DNA of 64,000 nucleotides from Nematostella vectensis (Eukaryota > Cnidaria > Anthozoa > Actiniaria > Edwardsiidae): assembly GCF_932526225.1 (NCBI RefSeq), contig NC_064048.1:3899937-3963936 (forward strand), given 5' to 3'. Below, in pieces: positions 12,061 through 23,306 of the stretch (position 1 is its first letter; each line of letters starts with the position of its first letter). Under the pieces are notes generated by a model. It was not told where the DNA came from. It did not search any database and was given only the letters and a program-made list of their open reading frames with translations. A program made the position numbers and the translations under genes.

Positions 12061-12339
12061 TTTGAACAGTCATAGAGAAACGCTTCCTCAAATGTACCAA
12101 GAAGCGTATTTCTGGAACGAAATTAGTATTAAAATGAAAAACAATCAAAGAAGGAAAATTCAGCACAATTGCCATTGTAATAAGAAACACGCAAGCCGGA
12201 AGAAAGCCTTCAGCAGCCAAGAAACGATAAGCGCATTTGAGGAAGTCGGGCTGGCAGTATATTTGGCGCCATTATCTCCAGACATCGAGGGCGTAAAACG
12301 TGCTACTCAACTGCAACACCAACCTTGTCCTCAGGCTAT

Positions 12340-14731
12340 TCTGGGTAATTTTCAATATGGCGTCGACGTTTCACTATTTATAAAATATGCAACCTCGTTA
12401 CCAGGGCTTCTCTGTCTGACAAAGTCTGACGTGGACGTGTTAATAATCACGGAGACCTGGCTCAATTCTACGCATGATGATGGCGAGAAACACATTCCTG
12501 GTTATAGAATTGAAAGGAAAGATCGTCAAATGGAGACCATGGTGGTGGAGTCTTGATGTATGTCGCACAACATCTCAACTACAAGCGAATGACTGAACTG
12601 GAGGAAGACGGCACGGAGTTACTGTATACGCGCCACTCCTTTCAAGTCTAATTGTCCGATTTTTATCGTGGGGATCTACTGACCGCCTGATACAACATCT
12701 GATGGGGATATACAACTGGGGACAGTCTTGGAACGTCTTTACGTAAAGAACAAAGAAATTCTAATCCTAGGTGACATCAACGTGAATGCATTAGAACCAC
12801 AATTCCATGATCATCGTCTTATCAAGTACTTGGTCTGTATCAGCTCGTTAATCAAGTAACTCGTCCAGAGAGCAATTCCTGTGTTGACCATGTCTACTCC
12901 AGCCATCCTCGTCACATTTCCCAAATCAAAGTTCCCAACATAGGTCTTTCAGATCACATCCCCGTGGGCACCGTAAGAAAATATTGTAAGACCAACAATC
13001 ATTGTATCCATGAAACTATCACCTATCGCAGATTTAAAAACTTCGATGCTGAAGGCTTCCAAGAACAACTTGATCACTGCCCTTGGAGTGTGCTAGATAT
13101 GTATGACGATCCAAACGATGCCGCTGAGTTCTTCAACAAGACATTTCTTGATGTAGCCGACATTTTTGCCCCAGTATTGACAAAACGGGTAGGAAGACCC
13201 CAGCAGCCTCAGTGGACGTCACCAGGGATATACGAGGCCATCAAGCACCGGGATGCTCTACTAAAGAAAGCTTGTGCGTCAAATAACCAGGCTGACTGGA
13301 GTGCATACAAGCAACAACGCAACGCGACATTTCAGCTAATCCGTAAAGCAAAAGGAAGCTTTTTCCAAGAAGCACTAGAGACAAGTGAAAGTTCTAAAGA
13401 ATATTGAAAAAACCTCAAGAGTGCTATGGGATCCACAGGTATGAGTTCAATATCCAAGGTTAAAATAGGTGAGAATATTTCACAAAACCCAACAGAAATA
13501 GCGAATGCATTCAACGAGTTTTTCTGCAATGTGCTTCTAAGTACCGAGCGACACCTCCCGGAACATCTACCTGCTTGGAGCGCTTAAAGACATTTGTCGG
13601 GCAGAGGCTCAAACTCGAGGAGCGTTTTTCCATTCCCGAAATGACACCTGATTTGATCGGTCGTTATCTGCCTACTATCAAGATCAGTAAGGCGACAGGT
13701 CTTGACGGAATCAGTGCAAAGCTTCTGAAATTAGCAGGACCGGCCATCGACATGCCTCTTTGTAAAATAATTAATCTACGTATCAAGCAGTCCATCTTTC
13801 CTACCATATGGAAACAGGCGCGAGTAACACCAGTATTCAAGGCAGGAGATCACCTGGATATCCACAATTATCGTCCTATCAGTATTCTTCCAATACTATC
13901 AAAGATCCTTGAGCGCCATGTTCACGTGCAACTGTATGCTTTTTTAAACAGTCACCAACTAATAACTCACAGGCAATAAGGATTCCGGCCATACCACTCT
14001 TGTGAGACTGCGATTATAGAGCTCGTCGATACTCTTCTGAAGAACATGGATAACGGACTGATTAATGGACTTGCCCTCATTGACTATAGAAAGGCCTTTG
14101 ATTTGGTTGACCACGACATCCTACTCAGAAAACTACATATGTATGGCTTGTCAAACCCCGCGTGTAACTGGTTTAAATCTTATCTAAGCACAGCGAATAC
14201 GTCTCCCAAAAGATCCGGAAACGCCTGGGGCTTCTCCGTAGAACAAAGCACTTCCTGTCAATGACAGCAAGAAAAATGTTTTTCAATGTTCTAATACAGC
14301 CTCTAATGGATTACTGTATAACAGTTTGGGGGGGTAATCTCATAGAGCACGACAATACGATGCTCTTACTTCAAAAACGGGCAGCACGAATAATAGCTTA
14401 CAAGAAATGGTACGATCACTCGATGGCGCTATTTGAAGAGCTCAACATAGAGCCTTTCACTAAACGAGCTAGGAGAATCAAGTGTACAAAAGTATTTAAA
14501 GTCCTTAATGGAATGGCTCCAGACCACCTCATGGCTAAATTCAAGAGATTTGCTGACGTTCACTTAAAGAACACTCGCCAAGCAAAGAACGATCTCGTGT
14601 TACCGAGGATAAAACATAATTATGGAAAGAGAACATTCGAGTGCTCTGGAAACTCTGGAACTCGCTCCCACGAGAGACAAAGGAGTGTCGATCCGTTGGC
14701 TCCTTTGCTATGGCTCAAGAGCTCCCGTTAA
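12340..14731 (+). mobile_element. Decayed non-LTR retrotransposon (LINE)
   Basis: Fragments in shifting frames give an apurinic endonuclease (ITETWLNS near 12450, with GGGVLMYVA-like remnants after a shift) and a reverse transcriptase (GLDGISAKLLK at about 13700, NYRPISILPILSKILE at about 13870, [16 protein letters not shown] at about 14080). A C-terminal part follows (MDYCITVWGG, LLLQKRAARII). Between WFKSYLS (about 14190) and the C-terminal part the segment that should carry the YADD catalytic site is missing. Several stops and frameshifts make it dead. A CR1/L2-like clade is likely but not resolved. No target duplication or 3' tail was identified, and the left boundary is approximate. Confidence 0.85.
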
Positions 14732-15084
14732 TTTACCGGGAATTACTTTTAATGCGAAAATTGATACCCAAAACGATGTTTTTCTTTAATATTTTTAGCT
14801 GAATTTAAAGATCAACTATTCATCTTGAATTAGCCGAATTGAAATATCCAATTTGGTGCCTTTTTTCCGGTTAAATCTCGCCATTTTCAAGTTGTGTCGA
14901 GTTGTAGTGATTTTTCATCACTTGAGGAAACCATTCCACTTCCCGATAAGAAGTTAGCCAATCACGGCTAACATCATTTTATGGGATTCCCTACCAACCA
15001 ATCAGGTTTATTTTCTGTCAAATGATTTGACATTTAGCTGTCACCGTGCGCCTAAAAAATGTAAACAACTTTGCGAAACTGTAT

Positions 15085-17322
15085 GAGTTTGGTTTGATTC
15101 CGATCAATTGGTATCGAATTAAAGCCAATTATCACGAGTGGTATTCTGTTAATTTCTTCCTGGAAATTGGTGCGATCTTAATGTAATTAATGTGGATGAA
15201 AGATCTTACTAAGACCCTTCATCTGTATGAGTTTGGTTTGATTCGGATAAATTGCTAACGAATTAAAGCCAATTGTCACGAGTGGTATTCTGTTAATTTC
15301 TTCCTGGAAATTGGTGCGATCTCAATGTAATTGATGTGGATGAAAGATCTTACTAAGACCCTTCATCTGTATGAGTGTAGTTTGATTCGGATCAATTTCT
15401 ATCGAATTAAAGCTAATTGTCACGAGTGGTATTCTGTTAATTTCTTCCTGGAAATTGGTGCGATCTCAATGTAGTTAATGTCGATGAAAGATCTTACTAA
15501 GGCCCTTTATCTATATGAGTTTGGTTTGATTCGGATCAATTGCTATTGAATAAAAGCCAATTGTCACGAGTTGTATTCTTTTAATTATTTCCTGGAAACT
15601 GGTGCGATCTCAATATAATTAAGATGGATTAGAGACCTTGCTAAGACCCTTCATCTGTATGAGTTTGGTTTGATTCGGATCAATTGCTATCGAATTAAAG
15701 CCACTTGTCACGAGCGGTATTCTGTTAATTATTTCCTGGAAAATGGTGCGATCTCAATGCAATTAACATGGATGAGAGACCTTACTAATGCTGTGTTTAC
15801 ACTTGAGCGTCAACCTAGGTTCAGTTTGTGGTTAACTGAACCCCGGTTAGGAAAAATGCGTTTACACTTGAAAACTTAACCTCGGTTGATCATTCAGCTG
15901 GAACAGCGCCGGTGTTATCAATTTGAATTCTGAGGTCAAATTGCTGCTGCGATTATTGAGGTTTTTCTGGACGTTCTTGTTATTCTGTGGTGGCTTTCGT
16001 TTCAAGATTCACTATAATTCAAAATGATCTTTTAGGGATCACGTTGCCTGATGTTTTCTCTGATGTTTGTCGTTTTTGTTTTTATTGTTAGCGCTTGTAC
16101 GTTAGGGATTCGCATTCCCTTGACTTGGAAACTAGTTTGTTGTAAAGTATTGTGTAAAATGTCCAGCAAAATGCGCGGATCTCAAAAACATGTGGTAATC
16201 TGACTGACATCGGTATGCGATAGCTGACAAAAACTGTCAACAGATTTGCCTGTAACCTCGGTTGAGTACGCTCAACCATGCCTCCTGGTTCGGTTGAGCT
16301 CAACCGAACCTAGGTTGAGGATCCTTTGTAATTGCCGGCACATAAGTGGCTATTTGGAGCGTGTTCACACCCACTATAAGTCTAACCTGGGTTTCGTAGT
16401 TACTCAGACTAGGTTGGACGCTCAAGTGTAAACACAGCATAAGACCCTTCATCTGTATGAGTTTGGTTTGATTCGGATCAATTGCTATCGAATTAAAGCC
16501 AATTGTCACGAGTGGTATTCTGATAATTTCTTCCTGGAAATTGGTGCGATCTCAATGTAATTACCATGAATGAGAGACCTTACTAAGACCCTTCATCTGC
16601 ATGAGTTTGGTTTGATTCGGATCAATTGCTATCGAATTAAAGCCAATTGTCACGAGTGGTATTCTGATAATTTCTTCCTGGAAATTGGTGCGATCTCAAT
16701 GTAATTGCCATGAATGAGAGACCTTACTAAGACCCTTCATCTGCATGAGTTTGGTTTGATTCGGATCAATTGCTATCGAATTAAAGCCAATTGTCACGAG
16801 TGGTATTCTGTTAATTTCTTCCTAGAAATTGGTGCGATCTCAATGTAACTAACATGGATGAGAGACCTTACTAAGACCCTTCATCTGCATGAGTTTGGTT
16901 TGATTAAGATCAATTGCTATTGAATTAAAGCCAATTGTCACGAGAGGTATTCTGTTAATTTCTTCCTAGAAATTGGTGCGATCTCAATGTAATTAATATG
17001 TATGAAAGATCTTACTAAGATTCTTCATCTGTATGAGTTTGGTTTGATTCGGATCAATTGCTATCGAATTAAAGCCAATTGTCACGAGTGGTATTCTGTT
17101 AATTATTTCCTGGAAAATGGTGCGATCTCAAAAAAATTTACATGGATGAGAGACCTTACTAAGACCCATCATCTATATGAGTTTGGTTTGATTAGGATCA
17201 ATTGCTATCGAATAAAAGCCAATTGTCACGAGTGGTATTTTATTAATTTCTTCCAGGAAAATAAAGCGATCTCAATGTAATTAACGTGGATGAAAGATCT
17301 TACCAAGACCGGGATTAGGGCA
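15085..17322. repeat. 144-bp satellite, about 11 monomers, interrupted by a transposon
   Basis: GAGTTTGGTTTGATTCGGATC starts monomers at 15085, 15229, 15373, 15517, 15661, 16459, 16603, 16747, 16891, 17035 and 17179. Every step is exactly 144 bp once the insertion 15789-16442 is removed. Monomers differ by substitutions only. 144 is divisible by three, so open frames persist for one or two units, but TAA in most monomers shows it does not code. Confidence 0.95.
15789..16439. mobile_element. 651-bp TIR transposon inside the satellite (PIF/Harbinger-like, non-autonomous)
   Basis: Perfect 23-bp inverted ends beginning TGCTGTGTTTACACTTGAGC, flanked by TAA at 15786-15788 and 16440-16442. Removing the element and one TAA restores an exact 144-bp monomer, which proves the insertion boundaries. 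Subterminal AACC(T/C)(A/C)GGTT-type repeats lie near both ends. No transposase ORF is present. The 3-bp TWA duplication fits PIF/Harbinger. Confidence 0.9.
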
Positions 17323-18620
17323 AATCAGTGACACATACTTTTCGAATACGGCGCCCTAAACTTGAAAAAAATATGTATATATATTATAAGTATTTTTCTA
17401 GGTTAACGTCTAATCTTGTTACTGGCTAATAAATCAAAAGTGTTCCATTTATTGCTATAAAGTTATGGTGCTAAATGCAAAAACTGTCCGTAATTGGGGC
17501 AATACACTGTAGTATGTATTGACAGCCTCATTAGAAGTAAATTTTCTAGCACCCCCCACCATATCTTAGTATGAATGAATAAGCGCCGCATTCCCTGACA
17601 GGCGCCCTAAATGCATATAAATAACACCGCGATACTAAACAGAATACCAAAGAAACCCGTGGAGTTTTAACCCGCAGCGAGTTTTAGTTGTTGTTGTTTT
17701 TTTTTTTTTTTTACAAAAAAAAAACATTACTATTTTTAAGAATTTTTTTTATTTCCCCTCGAAGTCTGAAATCTCGTTACCAAGTGACTTAGGTAACCGT
17801 AATGAAATAGTATGAAATGAACATTTACTTTCATGTTTCTCAGAATATAGAATTGGACACGAAGTTGCGTATAAAGATTTGATCTAAGGATTCAATTACA
17901 CAAATACTTTTCATGTTTATGGTATGACATTTTTTCCTGCTTCGAAAAATCTAAGCTGCTGATAAATGCCGATAACAAACTTATAATTGTGTAACAATGA
18001 AGCAAATTAATAATTACGCTATTTTTTATAGTGCTAAAGTATTGAGTTAAATTGTACGTTTGTATCTAATAAGCGATTGAGAAAAAGCCTATGTGTAATG
18101 GAAGAAAATTATTGTCACGAACGGTCTTCAAATAGTAGCTGTCACACGAGAGGTTTTGTCACGAGTGGTTGTCACCAGTGGTTGTCACATGACGGTAAAT
18201 GGTAACAAGGGAGTTGCGATAAATGTGTAATAACACACCTGGTCATTCTTGAAAAATGAACCGATATCGTCCGCATAACAAAAATCACTCCCATGATGCA
18301 TCCAGGCGAGTAGAGACAGCACCTCTAATCAATAAAAAGCGGGCTTCAAGGGACAAACTGGGCTCGCGGGCGTTTCTGGTCACATGCTTGAAGTCAGCCT
18401 GCTTTGCGCGGATGCATGAGAAGCAAAATGCAGATGGCGGCAAAAACAGTCTACGGAACAGATGCTCATTTGCATAAGCCACTGTCCGGCGTTCTCGATT
18501 CCATGCGACGCCATTTTCCGCCATTTGTCATGACAAATGACAAAGGAATGCACAGCTCTACGCTGCAAACTCTGTCATGGTCGCCATCTTGGATTTTGTA
18601 ATTCCACCTCTCAGATCCAT
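17323..18620. other. No gene recognised; AT-rich with a poly-T run
   Basis: A T-run lies near 17693-17712. A short cluster of GTCACGAGTGG-like repeats lies at about 18110-18195. Short ORFs on both strands around 18250-18600 show no recognisable domain. Confidence 0.45.
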
Positions 18621-18627
18621 GTTATTT

Positions 18628-19298
18628 CACAGGTAGCCCAGTCAACGGTTGCTTGTTCGTAGAGAGACGAGTAAAGCGTTTTTTGTAGAATGTTGTTAAT
18701 AAAATTGCCTTGAAACTTAGAACATGCCTTAATTTTTTTGACAACATTCTACAAAAAACGCTTTACTCGTCCCCTCTCAGATCAGCCGAGTTCCGAGCTA
18801 CGAACAAGCAACCATTGCCTGGGCTACCTGTGCTCCTTCCAGCGCGGTCAAGCGTAACTAATCGTACAACGGCGTCGGAAAAGGATGCTTGTGGCTACTT
18901 TCTCGTTTTAAAATACGGCTAGCGGCCAGGGAAAATAGTTTAGCTCGGATGTTTTGCCACATATCGAATGTAAGTGTACCCTGGCATAGGTCTGCGAGAT
19001 AAAAATATTTTGTTTGTTGTTTTTTCCTCTCGAATTTCGACGGTATTTGAGTGCTACCGAAAATGGCGCCTCCAAACTTGTTTCTTTTCTTAGTAGGGGG
19101 AGAGAAGTCATAAATCCCGTTAAGAACCCACCCCCAAAATCGTGTATTACACGTGAATTTGACAACCACAAGGGATGTTTTAAGTTCTAAGGCAATTTTA
19201 TTGACAACATTTCACACAAAAAAACGCTTTACTCGTCCCCTCTCAGAACAGCCGAATTCCGAGCTACGAACAAGCAACCATTGCCTGGGCTACCTGTG
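18628..19298. mobile_element. Fold-back element with 7-bp target duplication
   Basis: The left arm starts CACAGGTAGCCCAGTCAACG. Inverted copies of this arm end at 18832 and again at 19298 (both ...GGGCTACCTGTG). GTTATTT flanks the whole unit at 18621-18627 and 19299-19305. All arms share GTTGCTTGTTCGTAG and the CGAGTAAAGCG segment. Non-coding. The class is uncertain (hAT- or Mutator-like). Confidence 0.75.
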
Positions 19299-19357
19299 GT
19301 TATTTGTGCAGTGGAAAATGCCAGATTCGCGATTCTATTACTGTAAATTTCACCATA

Positions 19358-19628
19358 TGTAGTAGAAGGTATGCCTCTAAACTGAGGCTTTAATCAACAT
19401 AAATCTACAGCTTGTAAAACTAAACCGAAAACTAAGCAAGATGGCTGCCCCTAGAGATTCTATGGGGTAAAACCGCTGTACAACAATAAACATAACACAG
19501 GCAGCCCAACACGTAATGTTCAAGGTTTTTAACATACATAAATACTACATTCACCCCTCTGTTAGAGGTTAAGTCTGAGCACGGGGGCATTCAATGTTCA
19601 AGGTTCTTAACGTAACATAAATACTACA
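19358..19628 (-). repeat. 3' LTR of gypsy element
   Basis: Runs TG...CA and is identical to 23263-23533. Within it, the first about 35 bp of the LTR (TGTAGTATTTATGT... on the minus strand) recur 79 bp inward, immediately preceded by a copy of the polypurine tract. Confidence 0.97.
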
Positions 19629-19640
19629 TTCACCCCTCGG

Positions 19641-22600
19641 TTAGAGGTTAAGTCTGTCCACTGGACGTCGGGTCCTCTCCGAACGTCGCAAGGGAGGCTG
19701 CCCATCAAGACCTGTACTGACCTGTTGCACTTCTTCGCCCACACCTATCTCCACTTCTATCTCCGAGGAAGGTGGGGAACTACCAGTAGCAGGGTGATGC
19801 TCTCCTGGAACAGTAGGCTTAACTTGAGGGAGTGGGTACATTGTTGGTACTTCACCTTTGGGGGCAAGATGCTTGGTAGAGACTGTTGTTTCTCGGCCGT
19901 CTGGATAGCGCACATGGGCGTAGTGAGGATTCGCCTGAAGCAATTCCACCTCATCAACTAACGGATCTGTCTTGCTTGCACGGACGTGACGCTTGAGTAG
20001 GACCGGTCCAGGCTCACTCATCCATGTTGGGATGGAAGATCCGGAAGAGGATCGCCTGGGAAAACCGAAGAATCGCTCATGGGGTGTCTCATTGGTAGCC
20101 GTGCACAACAGAGAACGAATGGAGTGTAGAACATCAGGGAGGACTTCTTGCCAGCGCTTTACTGGCAGATTCTTAGACTTCAGGGATGCTGAAATTGCCT
20201 TCCATACCACTCCATTATACCTCTCCACTTGCCCATTGCCTTCGGGATTGTAAGCAGTTGTCCTGCTTGTGGCTACCCCTTTTTCATTCAGGAAGTCTCG
20301 CAGTTCCTGGCTGATCAAGGAGGAGCCCCTGTCCGAATGTACATAGGCTGGCATACCGAACATCGTAAACAAGGAGGTAAGACACTTGATCACTGTTGGT
20401 GTAGACACATCAGGACAAGGGAAGACAAAAGGGAATCTTGAATATTCATCAACCACATTGAGGAAGAACTTGTTGCCATTGTTACTTGGCAAGGGGCCCT
20501 TGAAATCAATGTTTATCCTCTCGAAAGGTTGAGTAGCCTTAATGAGAGGAACTTTGGGAGGTTGATGAAACTGTGGTTTGCATTCACAACAAACTGGACA
20601 CTTACTTGTCATGCTCTTGATCTCCTCAAGGGAATAAGGGAGGTTCTTGGTGCGTACGAAGTGGTTGAGTCGGGTGACCCCTGGATGACAGAGTGACTCG
20701 TGGAGCTGGTAGAGGGGATCTTCACTCAACGTGGCGCAAGTAGCTCTGGACAGAGTGTCGGGTGGAATGTTCTCTTTACCAGGACGGTAAATGATATCGA
20801 AACTATAGCAGGAGAGTTCGATCTTCCACCGCATGATCTTATCATTCTTGATCTTCCCTTTGTGGCACTGGTCAAACATGTAAGATACTGATTTCTGGTC
20901 TGTTTTAAGAGTGAAGTGCCTCCCTGTTAGGAAGTGCCTCCAGTGTCGGACAGCTTCTACAATCGCTTGTGCCTCTTTCTCAACTGAGGCGTGCTTGAGC
21001 TCGCTGCCCTGTAAGGCTCTTGAGAAGAATGCAACTGGCCTCCCATTTTGGCTGAGAGTGGCAGCTAATGCCACCTCTGAAGCATCCGTCTCAACTTCAA
21101 ATGGAATGCTTTCATCGATTGCACTAACAAAAGCTTCCTCCACCGTCTTCTTGATACTCTCAAAGGCCGCGACAGCGGGCTCGGGTAATGGAAAAACCTT
21201 GCAGGAGGTTATTGGCTTGATTCGATCCGAGTATGCGGGTATCCATTGTGAGTAGTAGGAAAACAATCCGAGGCATCTGTTCAGAGACTTTGAGTCACTT
21301 GGAACGGGTAGCTCTCGCAAAGGGCGTAGACGTTCTGGGTCTGGACTGATATTCCCTTCCTCAACCACATATCCAAGGATAGGAAGACTCCTGGTGGAGA
21401 AGATGCTCTTGTCGTTGTTATAGCAGATGTTCTTGCTCTTAGCAGCTTCAAGGAAACTCTGAAGGTTGGAATCATGCTCTTCTTGGTCTTTCCCACAGAT
21501 TGTGATGTTGTCGAGATAAGGGAAGACCGCCTTGAGATTGTTCTCTTCCACAAAATTAGTCATCTCTCTCTGGAAGCAGGCCACCCCGTTGGTGACGCCG
21601 AATGGGAGTCGGCTAAACTGATACAGGTTACCTCTAGCTTCGAATGCTGTGTACGGTTTATCCTCATCTTTGAGAGGGATCTGATGATAAGCACTGCGTA
21701 GATCAATAGTGCTGAAGACTTTGTACTGGGCGATCTGGTTAACCAAGTCGGTTATTCGTGGTAATGGGAATGCGTCGAGGAGGGTAAACCTGTTGATGGT
21801 CTGTGAGTAATCAATTACTAGCCTCTTCTTGTGATTCTCATCCTTGGTTACTACAACTTGTGCTCGCCATGGAGAGCGACTGGGCTCAATTATTCCTTCA
21901 TTAAGCAGCCTCTTAACTTCTTCATCAATGAACGTGGAATCTTCTTGGCTGTAGCGGCGTGACTTTGTGGCAATAGGATGACAGTCTGCTGTCAGGTTTG
22001 CAAATGGCTCAGGCGGGTCTACATTCAGAGTGCTGAAGCTACAGACGGAGAGGGGCGGTTCGGAGCCCTTGTACTGGAAGATGACACTTTCGTGCTTTGA
22101 CTGAAAGTCTACTCCTAATATGAGGTCTGCACATAGCCCAGGGAGTACAGAAAACTTGAGGCCTTCATATCTCCGTCCTTGGTAGGTAAGATCAACTGTG
22201 CAAGTACCACTAACCTTGATGGCGCCTGTCGAGGAGGTTGCCATGGATACGGTACTAGATGAGGGCTGGACTGTCAGACTTGCTTGCTCTACTAGACTGG
22301 GATGGATATAGCTTTCACTACTCCCACTGTCAAACAGGGCCTTGATTGATTTCAAGGGCCCCTTGCCTTGCAATCCTTGGATATTGACGACACCACATGA
22401 TTTAGAGAGGGATTTTGGTGGGTTAGCTGTCAATGTGGCGAGTGTCGGGGACCAAGTTGCTGGCGAAACTCTTTCTTTTGGAACCGCCTTTCCTTTACAA
22501 ACTTTAGCAAAATGGCATTTCTTTTGACACTTGTTGCAAATAGCCTCCAGGGCAGGACACTTCGGTCGAGGGTGTTTCTTGTTTCCACAGAAAAAGCAAG

Positions 22601-23234
22601 TAGCTTTATCGGGTTTCATTGTAGCTACAGTAGACTCGTCAGGCTGTTCTGCTGACAATGAGGTGCTGTTACAAGGTAGTGCTGCATTTATAGGTATCTG
22701 TGGTGCTCCATATGATTCTGAACTCCTCATAGCTGACTCCAGAGCTCGAGCCTGGTCAAACATGGTCTTTAGATCAAGTGTTTTGTTCTCCAACAATCGT
22801 TGCCTGATTGTGTTGGATTGCAGACCTGTAATAAACGCATCCCGTATGCTCTCTTCGCTGTACTGCGCTGCGGTTACACTCTTAAAATCACAGTCCTTAC
22901 TCAGTGTTTTCAGAGCTTGCAAGTACTCATCTAAGCTTTCCGATGGTTGCTGGCGTCTCGTTGCAAGTAGATGGCGAGCGAAGATCTCATTCCGTGGTCT
23001 AACATAAAGGGCTTGTAGCGCCTCAATTGCTGCATCGTATTCCGTACAATCTTCGATGTGTTGGAAGAGTGTTGGAGAAACAAAGTTAGTTAAAACGGTC
23101 AACTTGTCCAGGCCCGTCTGAGGTAGAACTTGTACGAAATTCTCGAAGGTCCTTTTCCAATGGAGCCATTCCTTCTGGGCCGTGCTGCTATTTGGATCGG
23201 TTTCTAGGCGTTCAGGACGCAGTACTTTATCCAT
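19641..23234 (-). CDS. Ty3/gypsy gag-pol polyprotein, 1197 aa
   Basis: Single ORF with no frameshift between gag and pol. By residue: gag-like region 1-200; two CCHC zinc knuckles at about 213-226 and 233-246; aspartic protease DSG at 302-304; reverse transcriptase about 430-610 (FSTIDLRSAYHQIP, then YLDN at 573-576 where most reverse transcriptases have YxDD); RNase H from about 712 (ETDAS, later KTDQKS); HHCC integrase zinc site about 846-885; integrase core D910, D968, E1004; and a C-terminal tail with no evident chromodomain. It would copy element RNA and integrate it. The start ATG lies 28 bp inside the 5' LTR edge. The LTR boundary and single-ORF layout place it in the Metaviridae-like group; the exact lineage is not determined. 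Confidence 0.97.
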   Translation of the reverse strand: MDKVLRPERLETDPNSSTAQKEWLHWKRTFENFVQVLPQTGLDKLTVLTNFVSPTLFQHIEDCTEYDAAIEALQALYVRPRNEIFARHLLATRRQQPSESLDEYLQALKTLSKDCDFKSVTAAQYSEESIRDAFITGLQSNTIRQRLLENKTLDLKTMFDQARALESAMRSSESYGAPQIPINAALPCNSTSLSAEQPDESTVATMKPDKATCFFCGNKKHPRPKCPALEAICNKCQKKCHFAKVCKGKAVPKERVSPATWSPTLATLTANPPKSLSKSCGVVNIQGLQGKGPLKSIKALFDSGSSESYIHPSLVEQASLTVQPSSSTVSMATSSTGAIKVSGTCTVDLTYQGRRYEGLKFSVLPGLCADLILGVDFQSKHESVIFQYKGSEPPLSVCSFSTLNVDPPEPFANLTADCHPIATKSRRYSQEDSTFIDEEVKRLLNEGIIEPSRSPWRAQVVVTKDENHKKRLVIDYSQTINRFTLLDAFPLPRITDLVNQIAQYKVFSTIDLRSAYHQIPLKDEDKPYTAFEARGNLYQFSRLPFGVTNGVACFQREMTNFVEENNLKAVFPYLDNITICGKDQEEHDSNLQSFLEAAKSKNICYNNDKSIFSTRSLPILGYVVEEGNISPDPERLRPLRELPVPSDSKSLNRCLGLFSYYSQWIPAYSDRIKPITSCKVFPLPEPAVAAFESIKKTVEEAFVSAIDESIPFEVETDASEVALAATLSQNGRPVAFFSRALQGSELKHASVEKEAQAIVEAVRHWRHFLTGRHFTLKTDQKSVSYMFDQCHKGKIKNDKIMRWKIELSCYSFDIIYRPGKENIPPDTLSRATCATLSEDPLYQLHESLCHPGVTRLNHFVRTKNLPYSLEEIKSMTSKCPVCCECKPQFHQPPKVPLIKATQPFERINIDFKGPLPSNNGNKFFLNVVDEYSRFPFVFPCPDVSTPTVIKCLTSLFTMFGMPAYVHSDRGSSLISQELRDFLNEKGVATSRTTAYNPEGNGQVERYNGVVWKAISASLKSKNLPVKRWQEVLPDVLHSIRSLLCTATNETPHERFFGFPRRSSSGSSIPTWMSEPGPVLLKRHVRASKTDPLVDEVELLQANPHYAHVRYPDGRETTVSTKHLAPKGEVPTMYPLPQVKPTVPGEHHPATGSSPPSSEIEVEIGVGEEVQQVSTGLDGQPPLRRSERTRRPVDRLNL

Positions 23235-23248
23235 GGGACTTCAGAAAA

Positions 23249-23306
23249 TATGTTGATTAAATTGTAGTAGAAGGTATGCCTCTAAACTGAGGCTTTAATC
23301 AACATA
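23249..23306 (-). promoter_or_regulatory. Candidate self-priming site: post-LTR 13-mer complementary to the LTR
   Basis: On the element's sense strand the sequence 1 nt after the 5' LTR is TTTAATCAACATA (23261-23249). The exact complement TATGTTGATTAAA lies within the LTR (23306-23294). There is no TGG start, as expected for a tRNA primer site. This is the arrangement expected if the transcript 5' end folds back as primer (Tf1/sushi-type self-priming), or alternatively a U5-leader stem. Confidence 0.6.

Noticed and set aside
12062-12340. N-terminal part of the 164-aa ORF as a separate gene
   Set aside because: No recognisable domain; the ORF runs into the LINE endonuclease fragment, so it is probably element or flanking sequence.
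17002-17280. 92-aa ORF from the 144-bp satellite
   Set aside because: Most monomers carry a stop in this frame and substitutions are not biased to third positions by eye.
18256-18600. Overlapping ORFs on both strands near CCGCCATTTT motifs
   Set aside because: No domain, no splice support and equal openness on both strands.
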